A stretch of DNA of 55,431 bases from Candidatus Omnitrophota bacterium (GCA_026387355.1 JAPLLW010000013.1:1-55431); one strand, 5' to 3'; shown: positions 15,598 through 25,626, numbered from the stretch's first letter. Program-made: numbers and translations. The notes: generated by a model not told the origin, from the sequence alone.

Positions 15598-16571
15598 AAA
15601 AAGTCGGTATCATCGGCGTAGGCGAGTATCTGCCGCATAAAGTTTTAACCAATGCGGACTTAGAGAAGCTGGTGGATACTTCAAATGAATGGATTATTAC
15701 GCGTACCGGGATAAAAGAGCGCAGAATTGCCTCTAAAGACGAGGCAACTTCGGATTTAGCGATTAAGGCAGCAAAAGAGGCCTTAGCTTGCGCTAAAATT
15801 AAGCCGGAAGACATAGATTTAATAATTGTAGCTACAATTACACCTGACATGCCTTTTCCCTCGGTTGCCTCTATTGTTCAAAATGCGTTAGGAGTTAAGC
15901 ATGCTGCTTGTTTTGATATATCAGCTGCCTGCGCAGGTTTTGTTTATGCGTTATCTATCGCCCATCAGTTTATCGCTCGGGGAGCATATAGGCATGCTCT
16001 TATCGTGGGGGCTGAGAAACTCTCCGCGATCACAGATTGGAAAGACAGGAATACCTGTGTTTTATTCGGAGATGGTGCAGGCGCCTGTGTTTTAGGCGAA
16101 GTAAAATCAGGCGGGATAATCTCTACCCATCTTGGTTGCGATGGTTCAAATCTGGAGTTATTAAATCTTCCTGCGGGAGGATCTAGAAGACCTGCTTCAA
16201 AAGAGACAGTAGGAGAAGGTTTGCATTATATTAAAATGCAGGGCAATGAGCTTTTTAAGATTGCGGTTAGAACCATGACTCATGCAGCGGAGACGGTTTT
16301 AAAGCAGGCTGGATTAACCTATAGAGATGTTGATCTAATTATACCGCATCAGGCAAACTCGCGCATTATTTTTGCGGTTGCTAAGAGATTAGGCTTAACC
16401 GAGGATAAGATTTATCTTAACATAGAGAAATACGGAAATATGTCTAGTGCCTCTACTGTTACAGCCTTAGTTGAAGCAGTAAAAGAAGGAAGGGTTAAAA
16501 AAGGGGATACTGTTTTGTTGGATTGTTTTGGCGCAGGCCTTGTTTGGGGCGCCAGTATCATTAAATGGTAA
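15594..16571 (+). CDS. fabH: 3-oxoacyl-ACP synthase III
   Basis: 325 aa. It condenses acetyl-CoA (or another primer) with malonyl-ACP to start fatty-acid synthesis. The catalytic triad is complete: Cys113 in ISAACAGF, His252 in IIPHQANSRI and Asn282 in YGNMSSAS. The ATG overlaps the plsX stop, and fabD starts inside its last codons. Confidence 0.97.
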   Translation: MKKVGIIGVGEYLPHKVLTNADLEKLVDTSNEWIITRTGIKERRIASKDEATSDLAIKAAKEALACAKIKPEDIDLIIVATITPDMPFPSVASIVQNALGVKHAACFDISAACAGFVYALSIAHQFIARGAYRHALIVGAEKLSAITDWKDRNTCVLFGDGAGACVLGEVKSGGIISTHLGCDGSNLELLNLPAGGSRRPASKETVGEGLHYIKMQGNELFKIAVRTMTHAAETVLKQAGLTYRDVDLIIPHQANSRIIFAVAKRLGLTEDKIYLNIEKYGNMSSASTVTALVEAVKEGRVKKGDTVLLDCFGAGLVWGASIIKW

Positions 16572-17476
16572 AAACCGCATTTTTATTCTCCGGTCAAGGT
16601 AGTCAATATGTGGGTATGGGTAAAGAACTGTATGATAATTTCCCGGAATCACGTGCAATATTTGATAGAGCCGAGGCAGTATTAGGATTTGATATTAAGA
16701 AGCGTTGTTTTGATGGTCCTGAAGATGCGCTTAAAATAACTAACATTTCGCAGCCTGCAATTGTTACAGTAAGTATTGCTGCACTTGAGGCTTTTAAGAC
16801 AAAGTCAGATATTAAGCCGTTTTACATGGCAGGCTTAAGCCTTGGAGAATATAGCGCTTTAATTGCCTCGGGAAGCCTTTCTTTTGAAGAAGGGCTTCGC
16901 CTGATAAAGAAAAGAGGCGAGTTGATGGATGAGGCAGCTAGAAAGTATCCCGGTAAAATGGCTGCTGTTTTGGATTTACCGGCGCAGAAAATTAAAGAGA
17001 TATGCGCTTTAAGCGATGCCCAGATAGCTAATTTGAATTGCCCGGGACAAGTGGTAATATCAGGCGAGAGTGCGGCTGTGGATAAGGCAATGGATTTATG
17101 CGTGCAAGCCGGAGCAAAAAGAGTAATTCCGCTTGAGGTAAGCGGCGCATTTCATTCTTCTTTGATGCGCGAGGCATCCGTAGGCTTAAAGGAAGTTTTT
17201 GATAATACAGTGATGGAGGAACCGGCTATAGAGGTAGTTAGTAATTATACAGCTCTTCCTGAAATAAAAGTCCCCCAGATTATGGATAATCTCACCCTAC
17301 AAATGCGCTCTTGCGTAAGATGGGAAGATTCTATGCGCTTTATTTTAGCGCAGGGGGTTACTAAATTCTACGAATTTGGTCCTGGGAAAGTACTAAAAGG
17401 GCTCATGCGTAAGATTGATTCTTCAGCCCAAGTGATTAATATAGAGAAGCAAGCAGATATTCTAGCGTTACAGTAA
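16565..17476 (+). CDS. fabD: Malonyl-CoA:ACP transacylase
   Basis: 303 aa. It loads malonate onto acyl carrier protein. FLFSGQGSQYVGMGKEL is near the N-terminus, nucleophile Ser92 is in GLSLGEYSA, and His197 is in SGAFHSSLM. Seven bases overlap fabH, indicating coupled translation. Confidence 0.97.
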   Translation: MVKTAFLFSGQGSQYVGMGKELYDNFPESRAIFDRAEAVLGFDIKKRCFDGPEDALKITNISQPAIVTVSIAALEAFKTKSDIKPFYMAGLSLGEYSALIASGSLSFEEGLRLIKKRGELMDEAARKYPGKMAAVLDLPAQKIKEICALSDAQIANLNCPGQVVISGESAAVDKAMDLCVQAGAKRVIPLEVSGAFHSSLMREASVGLKEVFDNTVMEEPAIEVVSNYTALPEIKVPQIMDNLTLQMRSCVRWEDSMRFILAQGVTKFYEFGPGKVLKGLMRKIDSSAQVINIEKQADILALQ

Positions 17477-17486
17477 GGGAGGCTAT

Positions 17487-18230
17487 ATGAAGTTAAGAGA
17501 TAAAGTAGCTTTAATCACCGGAGGTGCCCGCGGGATTGGTCAGGCAATTGCCATGACCTTTGCAAAAGAAGGCGCGGATATAGTTGTAGCTGATGTTAAC
17601 CTTGAAATAGCCCAGAAAACTGCTCAGGATATTGAAGTCTTAGGTAGAAAGGCTTTAGCCTTAGAGATGGATGTTACAGACTACGTTAAGGTTGAAGATG
17701 GAGTGAACAAAATTCTTGACAAATTTGGAAAGGTTGATATATTAGTTAACAACGCTGGGATTACTAAAGATAATTTGATCATTAGGATGTCTCAGGCAGA
17801 GTGGGATGCGGTTATAAATGTTAATCTAAAAGGTACATTCAACTGCATCAAGGCTGTAAGCCGCCCGATGGTAAAACAAAGGAGCGGTAAGATTATAAGT
17901 ATTGCTTCTATCATTGGTTTAATGGGTAATTTTGGGCAGGCAAATTACGCTGCCTCTAAAGCTGGAATTATCGCTCTTACAAAAACAGTAGCTAAAGAAT
18001 TGGCCAGTCGCAATATCAATGCCAATGCAGTTGCTCCGGGATTTATTCAGACTGAGATGACTGCCAAGTTATCTGAGGATGTCAAAAAGAAGATGCTTGA
18101 GGCAATACCGCTATCTAAGTTAGGTACACCCGGTGATGTAGCAAATGTTTGTTTATTCTTGGCATCTGAAGAATCAAGTTACATTACGGGACAGACAATT
18201 ACCGTTGACGGCGGTATGGTTATGGCGTAA
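17487..18230 (+). CDS. fabG: 3-oxoacyl-ACP reductase
   Basis: 247 aa short-chain dehydrogenase that reduces 3-oxoacyl-ACP with NADPH. TGGARGIGQAIA binds the cofactor, followed by NNAGITKD, Ser141 in SIASIIG and Tyr154/Lys158 in YAASK. The C-terminal GQTITVDGGMVM is typical of FabG. AAGGGAGG stands before the ATG. Position between fabD and acpP supports FabG over other SDR roles. Confidence 0.96.
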   Translation: MKLRDKVALITGGARGIGQAIAMTFAKEGADIVVADVNLEIAQKTAQDIEVLGRKALALEMDVTDYVKVEDGVNKILDKFGKVDILVNNAGITKDNLIIRMSQAEWDAVINVNLKGTFNCIKAVSRPMVKQRSGKIISIASIIGLMGNFGQANYAASKAGIIALTKTVAKELASRNINANAVAPGFIQTEMTAKLSEDVKKKMLEAIPLSKLGTPGDVANVCLFLASEESSYITGQTITVDGGMVMA

Positions 18231-18255
18231 GAATTAAAACAAGGAGGAAAAAAGA

Positions 18256-18495
18256 ATGGCAGTACAAGAGAAGGTTCGATCAATCATTGCAGAACAATTA
18301 GGGGTAAAGCCGGAAGAAGTTACTCCTGAAGCATCTTTTGTAGACGATTTAGGTGCAGATTCATTGGATACCGTAGAGTTAGTCATGGCATTAGAAGAGG
18401 AATTTGGCGTTGAAATACCCGATGAGGACGCTGAGAAGATAGCTACTGTTGGGGATGCCATTAAGTACATAGAAGAGAAGAGCGCTAAGAAATAA
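18256..18495 (+). CDS. acpP: Acyl carrier protein
   Basis: 79 aa, acidic, four-helix type. Ser36 in [10 protein letters not shown] accepts the phosphopantetheine arm. AAGGAGG gives a consensus ribosome binding site, fitting high expression. A strong terminator follows, so acpP ends the plsX-fab transcript. Confidence 0.98.
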   Translation: MAVQEKVRSIIAEQLGVKPEEVTPEASFVDDLGADSLDTVELVMALEEEFGVEIPDEDAEKIATVGDAIKYIEEKSAKK

Positions 18496-18517
18496 CAATC
18501 TAAATAGATAGTTTATG

Positions 18518-18558
18518 AACTTACCCCGCTATTTATTCCTTAGCGGGGTAAGTTTTAA
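18518..18558 (+). terminator. Intrinsic terminator after acpP
   Basis: A perfect 14 bp stem (AACTTACCCCGCTA with TAGCGGGGTAAGTT) with a 9 nt loop, ending in TTTTAA. It separates acpP from fabF. Confidence 0.88.
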
Positions 18559-18587
18559 GTGAGGGCATAACTTATGCGCCCATAACC

Positions 18588-18672
18588 CTTGACATTTTAA
18601 TCACTGAAAATTAGAAAATGCCAAGGATTAATTCGTACAATGACTTACTCACGTTTGGAGTTCGTAAGTCAT
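18588..18672 (+). promoter_or_regulatory. fabF upstream region: promoter and two hairpins
   Basis: A likely promoter is TTGACA (18589-18594), 17 nt, TAGAAA (18612-18617). It is embedded in a hairpin (CCTTGACATTTT with AAAATGCCAAGG, 12 bp with one mismatch). A second hairpin follows (ATGACTTAC 18640-18648 with GTAAGTCAT 18664-18672, perfect). The ATG inside the second arm is not a credible start. The hairpins may be operators or attenuator structures. Confidence 0.45.
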
Positions 18673-18687
18673 GTGTTCATTAAAATT

Positions 18688-19935
18688 ATGAAAGAAAATA
18701 GAGTAGTAGTTACAGGTTTAGGCGTAATCTCTCCCGTGGGTAATGATGTTCCTACCTTTTGGAAGTCTCTTCAGGAAGGTGTCAGCGGAGTAGGGCCATT
18801 AACTAGCTTCGAGCCGACTAATTTTGATTCACGCATAGCGGCAGAGGTAAAAGGTTTTGATCCGGTTTTCTACGGTATGAACTTTAAAGAGGCAAGGCGT
18901 ACAGCTAAGTTTGTGCAGTATGCCGTTGCTAGCGCTAAGCAGGCAATAGAGTCTTCAGGCCTAGACCTTACAAAAGAAAATAGGGAGCGTATCGGAGTCT
19001 TAATTGGCTCTGGTATTGGAAGTTTGCATACCATTGAAGAAGAGCATAAGGTTTATTTGAATAAAGGGCCTTCGCGCATGTCGCCTTTTCTTATCCCTAT
19101 GCTTATAGTTAATGAAGCGGCAGGGTTAGTAGGTATTACCTTTGGTTTAAAGGGTCCTAATTCCTGTGTGGCTACTGCTTGCGCTTCAGGTTCTCATGCT
19201 ATAGGAGATGCCTTTAGAATTATAGAGCGTGGCGATGCAGATGTGATGGTTACCGGTGGAACAGAGAGCTGTATTGTCCCCACATCCGTAGGTGGATTCT
19301 GTGCGCTAAAAGCGCTCTCTAAAAGAAATGATTCCCCACAGAAGGCTTCGCGTCCTTATGATCGCGACCGAGACGGATTTGTTATGGCTGAAGGTTGCGG
19401 ATTGGTTGTATTAGAGAATTTAGAGCATGCTAAAAATAGAAATGCTCAGATACTTGCTGAAATTGTAGGTTTCGGTATGACTTGCGACGCATATCACATA
19501 ACCGCTCCGGATCCTGATGGAGATGGGGCAGGCCGAGCGATGAAATTGGCTTTAGCGGATGCAAGACTTAATCCAGAGGATATAGCTTATATTAATGCGC
19601 ATGGAACATCTACGAAACTAAACGATAAAATCGAAACCTTCTCGATGAAGAGGGCTTTTGGTGCGCATGCCAAGAAATTAATGGTTTCATCTACCAAATC
19701 TATGACCGGGCATCTGTTGGGTGCAGCCGGTGGAGTAGAATTTGTTGTTTGTTGCATGACCTTAAAAGACAATATTATCCATCCCACGATAAATTATGAA
19801 CATCCTGATCCTGAATGTGATTTGGATTATGTCCCCAATGTGGCTCGTAAGGTCAATGTAGAGGTATGCATGTCCAATTCTTTAGGGTTCGGCGGACACA
19901 ACGCCTCGCTTATCGTCAAGAAGTTTAAAGTTTAA
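18688..19935 (+). CDS. fabF: 3-oxoacyl-ACP synthase II
   Basis: 415 aa. It elongates acyl-ACP with malonyl-ACP. I place the start at 18688 (MKENRVVVTGLG), where FabF proteins normally begin. An upstream in-frame ATG would add 16 residues encoded by a hairpin. The triad is Cys165 in TACASGSHA, His305 in HGTSTKLND and His342 in MTGHLLGAAGG, matching the spacing in other FabF proteins. No clear ribosome binding site is seen. It has its own promoter although it belongs to the fab cluster. Confidence 0.96.
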   Translation: MKENRVVVTGLGVISPVGNDVPTFWKSLQEGVSGVGPLTSFEPTNFDSRIAAEVKGFDPVFYGMNFKEARRTAKFVQYAVASAKQAIESSGLDLTKENRERIGVLIGSGIGSLHTIEEEHKVYLNKGPSRMSPFLIPMLIVNEAAGLVGITFGLKGPNSCVATACASGSHAIGDAFRIIERGDADVMVTGGTESCIVPTSVGGFCALKALSKRNDSPQKASRPYDRDRDGFVMAEGCGLVVLENLEHAKNRNAQILAEIVGFGMTCDAYHITAPDPDGDGAGRAMKLALADARLNPEDIAYINAHGTSTKLNDKIETFSMKRAFGAHAKKLMVSSTKSMTGHLLGAAGGVEFVVCCMTLKDNIIHPTINYEHPDPECDLDYVPNVARKVNVEVCMSNSLGFGGHNASLIVKKFKV

Positions 19936-19953
19936 ATCCAAAAAGAAAGATAA

Positions 19954-21210
19954 ATGGGCTACACAATAGCAGAAAAAATATTGCTGGCGCATACCGATAA
20001 AAAAGCAATTAAACCAGGAGAATTTATTGAAGCTAGGGTTGATATTGCCCTGGGAAATGATATAACCGCACCACTTGCTATAGAGGAGTTTAAACGATCG
20101 GGGACTAAATTTGTTTTTGATAAAAACAAGATCGTGCTTGTCCCGGATCATTTCGCTCCGGCAAAAGACCTAAGAAGCGCAAATCAGTGTAGGATGCTTG
20201 CTGATTTTGCTAAAGAGCAGAAAATAAAGAATTATTTTGAGATCGGCTGCATGGGTATTGAGCATGCGCTTTTGCCTGAGTTAGGATTAGTTTTGCCGGG
20301 AGATTTAGTAATTGGCGCGGATTCACATACCTGCACTTATGGTGCGCTTGGGGTTTATTCTACAGGTATAGGTTCTACGGATCTAGCCCGCGCATATATT
20401 GATGGAAAATGCTGGTTTAAGGTTCCAAGTTCTATTAAATTCATTTATAAAGGTAAACTTAATAAATGGGTTGGCGGGAAAGACTTGATTTTGTATACTA
20501 TCGGACAGATTGGTGTTGACGGCGCACTTTATAAGGCAATGGAGTTTTCAGGCCCTGTAATTAGCAAATTAAATATGGACGATAGGTTTGCCATGAGTAA
20601 TATGGCTATTGAGGCTGGAGGTAGAGCTGGGATAATTGAGCCTGATGAGATTACCAAGAAATATGTTTCCAAGTTTAAGCGTAAGATGAAATTTTATAAG
20701 TCAGATAGCGATGCTAAATATGATAAAATCTATGATTGGGATGTAACTAAGTTAGAGCCTCAGGTAGCCTGTCCGCATCTGCCCAGTAATGTTAAACCGG
20801 TAAGCGTATTAAAAAACATTAAGATTGATCAGGTGGTTATCGGTTCTTGCACCAACGGCAGGATCTCTGATTTAAGAATCAGCGCCAAAATTTTAAAATG
20901 CAGGAAAATCGCTCCGGGTTTAAAATTAATTATTTTTCCGGCTACGCAGAAGATATATCTTGAAGCAGTTAAGGAGGGTTTAGCCGAAATATTTGTGAAA
21001 GCCGGGGGGATATTTTCTACACCTACATGCGGTCCGTGTTTAGGCGGGCATATGGGTATTTTAACTGACGGAGAAGTTGCCCTGGCTACTACAAATCGCA
21101 ATTTTATAGGAAGAATGGGTAGCCCTAAGAGTTTTGTATATTTAAGTAATCCTGCTGTGGCGGCTGCTTCAGCGATTACAGGCAGGATTACGCATCCTGA
21201 AAAAATATGA
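19954..21210 (+). CDS. leuC: 3-isopropylmalate dehydratase large subunit
   Basis: 418 aa aconitase-superfamily subunit of the two-chain type. The three [4Fe-4S] ligands are Cys299 (GSCTNGR), Cys359 and Cys362 (PTCGPCLGG). GADSHTCTYGALG binds substrate. With LeuD it isomerises 2- to 3-isopropylmalate. The same family includes homoaconitase and citraconate hydratase. The following leuD and leuB make the leucine (or citramalate/isoleucine) role most likely. No leuA is in the window. Confidence 0.9.
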   Translation: MGYTIAEKILLAHTDKKAIKPGEFIEARVDIALGNDITAPLAIEEFKRSGTKFVFDKNKIVLVPDHFAPAKDLRSANQCRMLADFAKEQKIKNYFEIGCMGIEHALLPELGLVLPGDLVIGADSHTCTYGALGVYSTGIGSTDLARAYIDGKCWFKVPSSIKFIYKGKLNKWVGGKDLILYTIGQIGVDGALYKAMEFSGPVISKLNMDDRFAMSNMAIEAGGRAGIIEPDEITKKYVSKFKRKMKFYKSDSDAKYDKIYDWDVTKLEPQVACPHLPSNVKPVSVLKNIKIDQVVIGSCTNGRISDLRISAKILKCRKIAPGLKLIIFPATQKIYLEAVKEGLAEIFVKAGGIFSTPTCGPCLGGHMGILTDGEVALATTNRNFIGRMGSPKSFVYLSNPAVAAASAITGRITHPEKI

Positions 21211-21704
21211 TTTTAAAAGGCAAAGTCCATAAATTCGGCGACGATATAAATACGGACGATATTATTTCTGCTAAATATCTAGTTTCTACTGATGTTAAGG
21301 AATTAGGTTCACATTGCATGGAGGCGATTGCGCCCGATTTCGCAAAGAATGTTCATGCGGGCGATATTATCGTGGCCGGAAATAATTTTGGTTGCGGCTC
21401 AAGCCGTGAACATGCGCCGGTAGCGATTAAAGGAATCGGAATCTCGGCTGTTATTGCTAAAAGCTTCGCCGCTATTTTCTTTAGAAATGCCATAAATATC
21501 GGACTTCCGTTTTTGGAGTCGGATGATGCGGATAAAATAAGCGCTGGAGATGAAATAGAGATTAATCTTGCAGAAGGCGCAATCAAGAATATTACAAAAA
21601 ACCAAACTTATAAAACCCAAGGCTTCCCGGAATTTTTGCAGGAATTGGTCCGGCACGGAGGCTTAATGAATTACGTAAAAAGTAAAGGAAATAAAAATGT
21701 ATAA
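21207..21704 (+). CDS. leuD: 3-isopropylmalate dehydratase small subunit
   Basis: 165 aa swivel domain of the same enzyme. It shows DDINTDDIISAKYL, then NNFGCGSSREHAP, the substrate-contact loop, and AKSFAAIFFRNAINIGLP. The ATG overlaps the leuC stop and eight bases at its end overlap leuB, so the three genes are translationally coupled. Confidence 0.93.
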   Translation: MILKGKVHKFGDDINTDDIISAKYLVSTDVKELGSHCMEAIAPDFAKNVHAGDIIVAGNNFGCGSSREHAPVAIKGIGISAVIAKSFAAIFFRNAINIGLPFLESDDADKISAGDEIEINLAEGAIKNITKNQTYKTQGFPEFLQELVRHGGLMNYVKSKGNKNV

Positions 21705-22746
21705 AATTGCAGTTATCTCGGGAGACGGTACCGGCCCTGAAGTCGTAAGCGAGGGATTAAAAGTACTGGATGCCGCAGGAAAGAAATTTAATTTTAAATT
21801 TGAAACTATGTCTTTTGATTTCAGCGGCCAGAGGTATTTAAAGACAGGAAAGCTGGTTGACGAGAAGGATATTGAGGAGCTGAAAAAATATTCGGCGATT
21901 TATCTTGGAGCGGTGGGAGATCCTGAAGTAAAGCCCGGCATTATCGAGACTGGTGTTTTGTTGAAGCTGCGTTTTGCCTTGGACCAATATATAAACTTGC
22001 GTCCGGTTAAGCTTTATAACTCTGATTATTGTCCCTTAAAGGACAAAAAGCCGGAAGATATTGATTTTGTGGTTGTGCGCGAGAATTCCGAAGGCCTATA
22101 TAAGGGGATGGGAGAATTTAAAGATAAAGGTAGCCAGAATGAGGTGGCCACTCAGATTTCTTATAACACTAGAAAAGGTGTTGAACGTTGTATTCGTTAT
22201 GCGTTTGATTATTGTAGAAAGCGCAATAAGAAGAAAAAGCTGACTCTTTGCGGGAAGACCAATGTTTTAACTTTTGCTTGGGATCTTTGGGAGAGGACAT
22301 TTTATGAAGTAGCTAAGGAATACCCAGATATTACCACTGATTATGCTCATGTTGATGCAACCACAATGTGGTTCGTGAAGAATCCGGAGTGGTTTGATGT
22401 CATCGTTACCGATAATATGTTCGGCGATATAATTACTGATTTAGGCGCGATGATTCAGGGTGGTATGGGGATAGCTGCCGGTGGCAATATAAATCCCAAA
22501 GGCGTATCTATGTTTGAGCCTATTGGAGGAAGTGCGCCAAAGTATACGGGTAAGAATGTTATTAATCCATTGGCTGCTATTTGTGCCGTGGGGATGATGC
22601 TTGAGAATTTAGGCGAGGATAAAGCCGGGAAAGCAGTTGAGAATGCAGTGATTAAAGTTGCGCAAACAAAATTAAAATCTCTGGCTGCCGGGAAAATGGG
22701 TTATTCAACTACGCAAGTCGGAGATTTAGTAGTAGCGAATCTTTGA
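21697..22746 (+). CDS. leuB: 3-isopropylmalate dehydrogenase
   Basis: 349 aa beta-decarboxylating dehydrogenase. It begins [16 protein letters not shown] and has [17 protein letters not shown] at the substrate site, [12 protein letters not shown], and [20 protein letters not shown] with the Mg-binding aspartates. [15 protein letters not shown] is the cofactor region. The DQYINLRP variant resembles the LeuB group close to tartrate dehydrogenase. Overlap with leuCD supports the isopropylmalate role, though homoisocitrate or methylmalate activity cannot be excluded. Confidence 0.88.
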   Translation: MYKIAVISGDGTGPEVVSEGLKVLDAAGKKFNFKFETMSFDFSGQRYLKTGKLVDEKDIEELKKYSAIYLGAVGDPEVKPGIIETGVLLKLRFALDQYINLRPVKLYNSDYCPLKDKKPEDIDFVVVRENSEGLYKGMGEFKDKGSQNEVATQISYNTRKGVERCIRYAFDYCRKRNKKKKLTLCGKTNVLTFAWDLWERTFYEVAKEYPDITTDYAHVDATTMWFVKNPEWFDVIVTDNMFGDIITDLGAMIQGGMGIAAGGNINPKGVSMFEPIGGSAPKYTGKNVINPLAAICAVGMMLENLGEDKAGKAVENAVIKVAQTKLKSLAAGKMGYSTTQVGDLVVANL

Positions 22747-22787
22747 TCAACCCAAGCCACTATTGACAACAAATTGGGAGAACAGAT

Positions 22788-23810
22788 ATGAAGAAAAGTA
22801 AATACAATGTTGCAGTAATCGGTGCAGGTGTTGTGGGTGTTGAGATGTTGCGTGTATTAAAGCAGCGTAATTTTCCTATCGCAGAACTTCGCGTGTTCGC
22901 TCGGTCTGCGCGCGAAATAGATGTTGATGGAGATAAGTATGCAGTTAAGTCAATTAGCCCGGAGGGTTTTACCGGGATAGACATAGCTTTATTTGCCGGG
23001 ACAGAAGGGGAAAAGGGCGCGGCAGTTACATTTGCAACTGAAGCTGTAAAAAGAGGGGCAGTGGTAATTGATAATGGCGCAGATTTTCGTATGGATCCGA
23101 AAGTCCCATTGGTCGTGCCGGAAGTAAATGCCGGTGATGTAAAGAAACATAAAGGGATAATTGCTAATCCGAATTGCTCGACTATTCAAATGGTAGTAGC
23201 GCTAAATCCTATCCATAAAAAGGTCGGGATAAAAAGGGTTATTGTTACTACGCTGCAGGCTTCAAGCGGAGCAGGTAAGGGCGCAGTAGAGCAGTTAAAA
23301 GATGAGATTTCCTTGATTGCACAAGGTGGATTTAACAACGTATGCGTAAGCGTGCCCAATAAATCCATGCCTCAACAGCTCGCCTATAATGTCTTTCCGC
23401 ACATAGGAAGTTTTGTTGAAGATGATTATACTAATGAAGAATGGAAGCTGGTTAAAGAGACTCACAAGATTATGCATGCGCCCAAAATAAACATCTCTGC
23501 AACTACTGTTAGAGTCCCGGTTAGAACAGGTCACTCTGAATCAGTTTATATTGAGACTAAGAAGCCTATTAGCGTAGATAAGGTAAGAGCTATTCTTGCT
23601 AAGTCACCGGGAGTAATTCTTATGGATGATCCTAAAAATAACCTTTACCCCATGCCTAAAGATGTTGAGGGTAGGGATGAGACTTTTATCGGCCGCATTC
23701 GAAAAGATAGTTTTATCAAGAATGGTTTATGGATGTGGGTTGTGGCGGATAATCTACGTAAAGGGGCTGCTACTAACGCCGTACAAATCGCTGAAGAATT
23801 AATAAAATGA
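22788..23810 (+). CDS. asd: Aspartate-semialdehyde dehydrogenase
   Basis: 340 aa. It reduces aspartyl phosphate to the semialdehyde, the branch point for lysine, threonine and methionine. AVIGAGVVGVEMLRVL binds NADP, Cys130 in NPNCSTIQM is catalytic, and QASSGAGKGAVEQL and RVPVRTGHSESV are conserved. Its product feeds dapA, encoded 12 kb downstream. The stop codon overlaps the truA start. Confidence 0.95.
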   Translation: MKKSKYNVAVIGAGVVGVEMLRVLKQRNFPIAELRVFARSAREIDVDGDKYAVKSISPEGFTGIDIALFAGTEGEKGAAVTFATEAVKRGAVVIDNGADFRMDPKVPLVVPEVNAGDVKKHKGIIANPNCSTIQMVVALNPIHKKVGIKRVIVTTLQASSGAGKGAVEQLKDEISLIAQGGFNNVCVSVPNKSMPQQLAYNVFPHIGSFVEDDYTNEEWKLVKETHKIMHAPKINISATTVRVPVRTGHSESVYIETKKPISVDKVRAILAKSPGVILMDDPKNNLYPMPKDVEGRDETFIGRIRKDSFIKNGLWMWVVADNLRKGAATNAVQIAEELIK

Positions 23811-24595
23811 TTCTGCGGAATGTGAAATCCCGTTCTAGCCTAAAGCAAGCGACGGGACGTAATATCAAACTCGAAATAGAGTACGACGGTTCAAATTATG
23901 CAGGTTGGCAGGTTCAGCCTAAAAGCCGCGGTAAAACAATACAAAAGATAATTGAGAAAACTCTTCAAGGGATACTTCAGGAGAGAGTTAAGCTTATTGC
24001 TTCAGGTAGGACTGATGCCGGCGTACACGCCTTGGGTCAAGTAGCTAACTTTTATACGTATTCAAAGTTACCGCTTGTAAGATTAAAGATAGCCTTAAAT
24101 GGCCTCCTTCCGGCAGATGTTAAAATCGTAGATTTGAAAAATCTCCCGTATACTTTTCATAGCCGTTTTAGCGCAAAAGCTAAAGTGTATCGATATACAA
24201 TTCTAAACCGCGATTATTCATCCCCTTTATTAAGAAACAGGGTTTATTTTTATCCTCATCCTTTGAATGCGAGGCTTATGCAAAAAGAAGCTAAAGTGTT
24301 ATTGGGAAAGCATGATTTTAGCGCTTTTGTTGCTTCTCAAGGGAAAGAGAAGAATCCGGTTAGGACAATTAGAAATATCAGCGTTATTCGTGAAAAAGAT
24401 TTTATCCTTATCAATATAGAGGCAGACGGTTTTCTATATAATATGGTTAGGAACATTGTGGGGACATTGATTAACGTCGGTTGCGCAAAGTGTCCAGAAG
24501 GTAAATTAAAACAAATTCTGCTTTCTAAGGATAGGTCGAAGGCCGGGTTCACCGCTCCTTCGGTTGGTCTTTGCTTAATGAAGGTGAAATACTAA
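23807..24595 (+). CDS. truA: tRNA pseudouridine synthase A
   Basis: 262 aa. It converts U38-40 of tRNA anticodon arms to pseudouridine. Catalytic Asp70 is in ASGRTDAGVHALGQ, and LEIEYDGSNYAGWQ and VRNIVGTLI are family motifs. About 20 extra residues precede the domain. The start was kept because it overlaps the asd stop (ATGA). An internal start is possible but lacks an ATG. Confidence 0.94.
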   Translation: MILRNVKSRSSLKQATGRNIKLEIEYDGSNYAGWQVQPKSRGKTIQKIIEKTLQGILQERVKLIASGRTDAGVHALGQVANFYTYSKLPLVRLKIALNGLLPADVKIVDLKNLPYTFHSRFSAKAKVYRYTILNRDYSSPLLRNRVYFYPHPLNARLMQKEAKVLLGKHDFSAFVASQGKEKNPVRTIRNISVIREKDFILINIEADGFLYNMVRNIVGTLINVGCAKCPEGKLKQILLSKDRSKAGFTAPSVGLCLMKVKY

Positions 24596-24650
24596 ACAAG
24601 TTCAGCAGGAGTCTACACGGGATGGTTTTAGCTTAAATTTTAGAGTTATT

Positions 24651-24717
24651 TTGACAGTGATTTTGATCGCGTTATTATATAAAAAGTATTTGACTTAAAA
24701 GGAGAATGTGGTATACT
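24651..24717 (+). promoter_or_regulatory. Tandem promoters for rplM-rpsI
   Basis: Promoter 1: TTGACA (24651-24656), 16 nt, TATTAT (24673-24678). Promoter 2: TTGACT (24690-24695), 16 nt, TATACT (24712-24717). Both face rplM. Two strong promoters fit a ribosomal protein operon. The rest of the 196 bp gap after truA shows nothing else. Confidence 0.7.
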
Positions 24718-24791
24718 TTCAATCTCGCCGATTTACTTTTCCTGAATAGGCGTTTTGTTAGTAACTTGATTAATTAGAAAGAGTTTTATAT

Positions 24792-25223
24792 ATGACTAAA
24801 ACATACGTAGCAAAAAAAGAAGACATTAAAAGAGTCTGGTATCTGGTAGATGCTAAGGATAAAATATTGGGTCGACTTGCAACTAAGGTAGCGGTTATTC
24901 TTAGAGGTAAGCACAAGGTAATATTTACCCCGCATATAGATACTGGAGACGGTGTGGTAATAATTAATGCAGCTAAGATCAGGGTAACCGGAAGAAAAGC
25001 TGCGCAAAAGGTTTATCGACGTTATTCAGGCTACCCGGGTGGGTTGAAGGAGATTCCTTTTGAGACTATGCTAGAGAAGCATCCGACAACAGTAGTTAAA
25101 TTAGCGGTTAGACGTATGCTTCCTGGTGGAGCGCTGGGTCATGTAATGTTAAAGAAATTAAAGATTTACGCCGACGAAAAGCACCTACAACAGGCGCAGA
25201 AGTTACAAGCTTTGGAGGTTTAA
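24792..25223 (+). CDS. rplM: 50S ribosomal protein L13
   Basis: 143 aa. Conserved [32 protein letters not shown] and [11 protein letters not shown] are present, and [18 protein letters not shown] marks the C-terminal part. It is followed by rpsI, as in almost all bacteria. The leader between the promoters and the gene is about 70 nt. Confidence 0.98.
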   Translation: MTKTYVAKKEDIKRVWYLVDAKDKILGRLATKVAVILRGKHKVIFTPHIDTGDGVVIINAAKIRVTGRKAAQKVYRRYSGYPGGLKEIPFETMLEKHPTTVVKLAVRRMLPGGALGHVMLKKLKIYADEKHLQQAQKLQALEV

Positions 25224-25230
25224 TAAAATA

Positions 25231-25626
25231 ATGAGTTCAACAGAAAAACATACGGCAGTAGGTAGACGCAAGGATTCGGTAGCAAGGGTACAGCTTATTC
25301 CAGGTTCGGGCAATTTTCTTGTTAATAAGCGGCCTTGCGAAAAGTATTTCTTGCGGGAGACCGATAGGATTATTATAAGGCAGCCGTTAGAATTAACCAA
25401 TAATACCACTAAATTTGATGTTTATGCGAATATTAAAGGGGGCGGGATTAGCGGTCAGGCCGGCGCCTTAAGACTGGGTATCTCACGCGCGTTAATGGCC
25501 ATGGATCCTGCGTTAAAGGATTTATTGCGAAAACAGGGATATTTAACACGTGACCCTCGCGCAAAGGAACGCAAGAAATACGGTCAGAAGGGCGCGCGTA
25601 AACGCTTCCAGTGGACTAAGAGGTAA
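25231..25626 (+). CDS. rpsI: 30S ribosomal protein S9
   Basis: 131 aa. It begins with [37 protein letters not shown] follows, and the basic tail [12 protein letters not shown] reaches the ribosomal P site. It starts seven bases after rplM and is closed by a terminator. Confidence 0.98.
   Translation: MSSTEKHTAVGRRKDSVARVQLIPGSGNFLVNKRPCEKYFLRETDRIIIRQPLELTNNTTKFDVYANIKGGGISGQAGALRLGISRALMAMDPALKDLLRKQGYLTRDPRAKERKKYGQKGARKRFQWTKR

Noticed and set aside
21697-22746. leuB as isocitrate or tartrate dehydrogenase
   Set aside because: The DQYINLRP variant is shared with such enzymes, but overlap with leuC and leuD makes isopropylmalate dehydrogenase the better reading.
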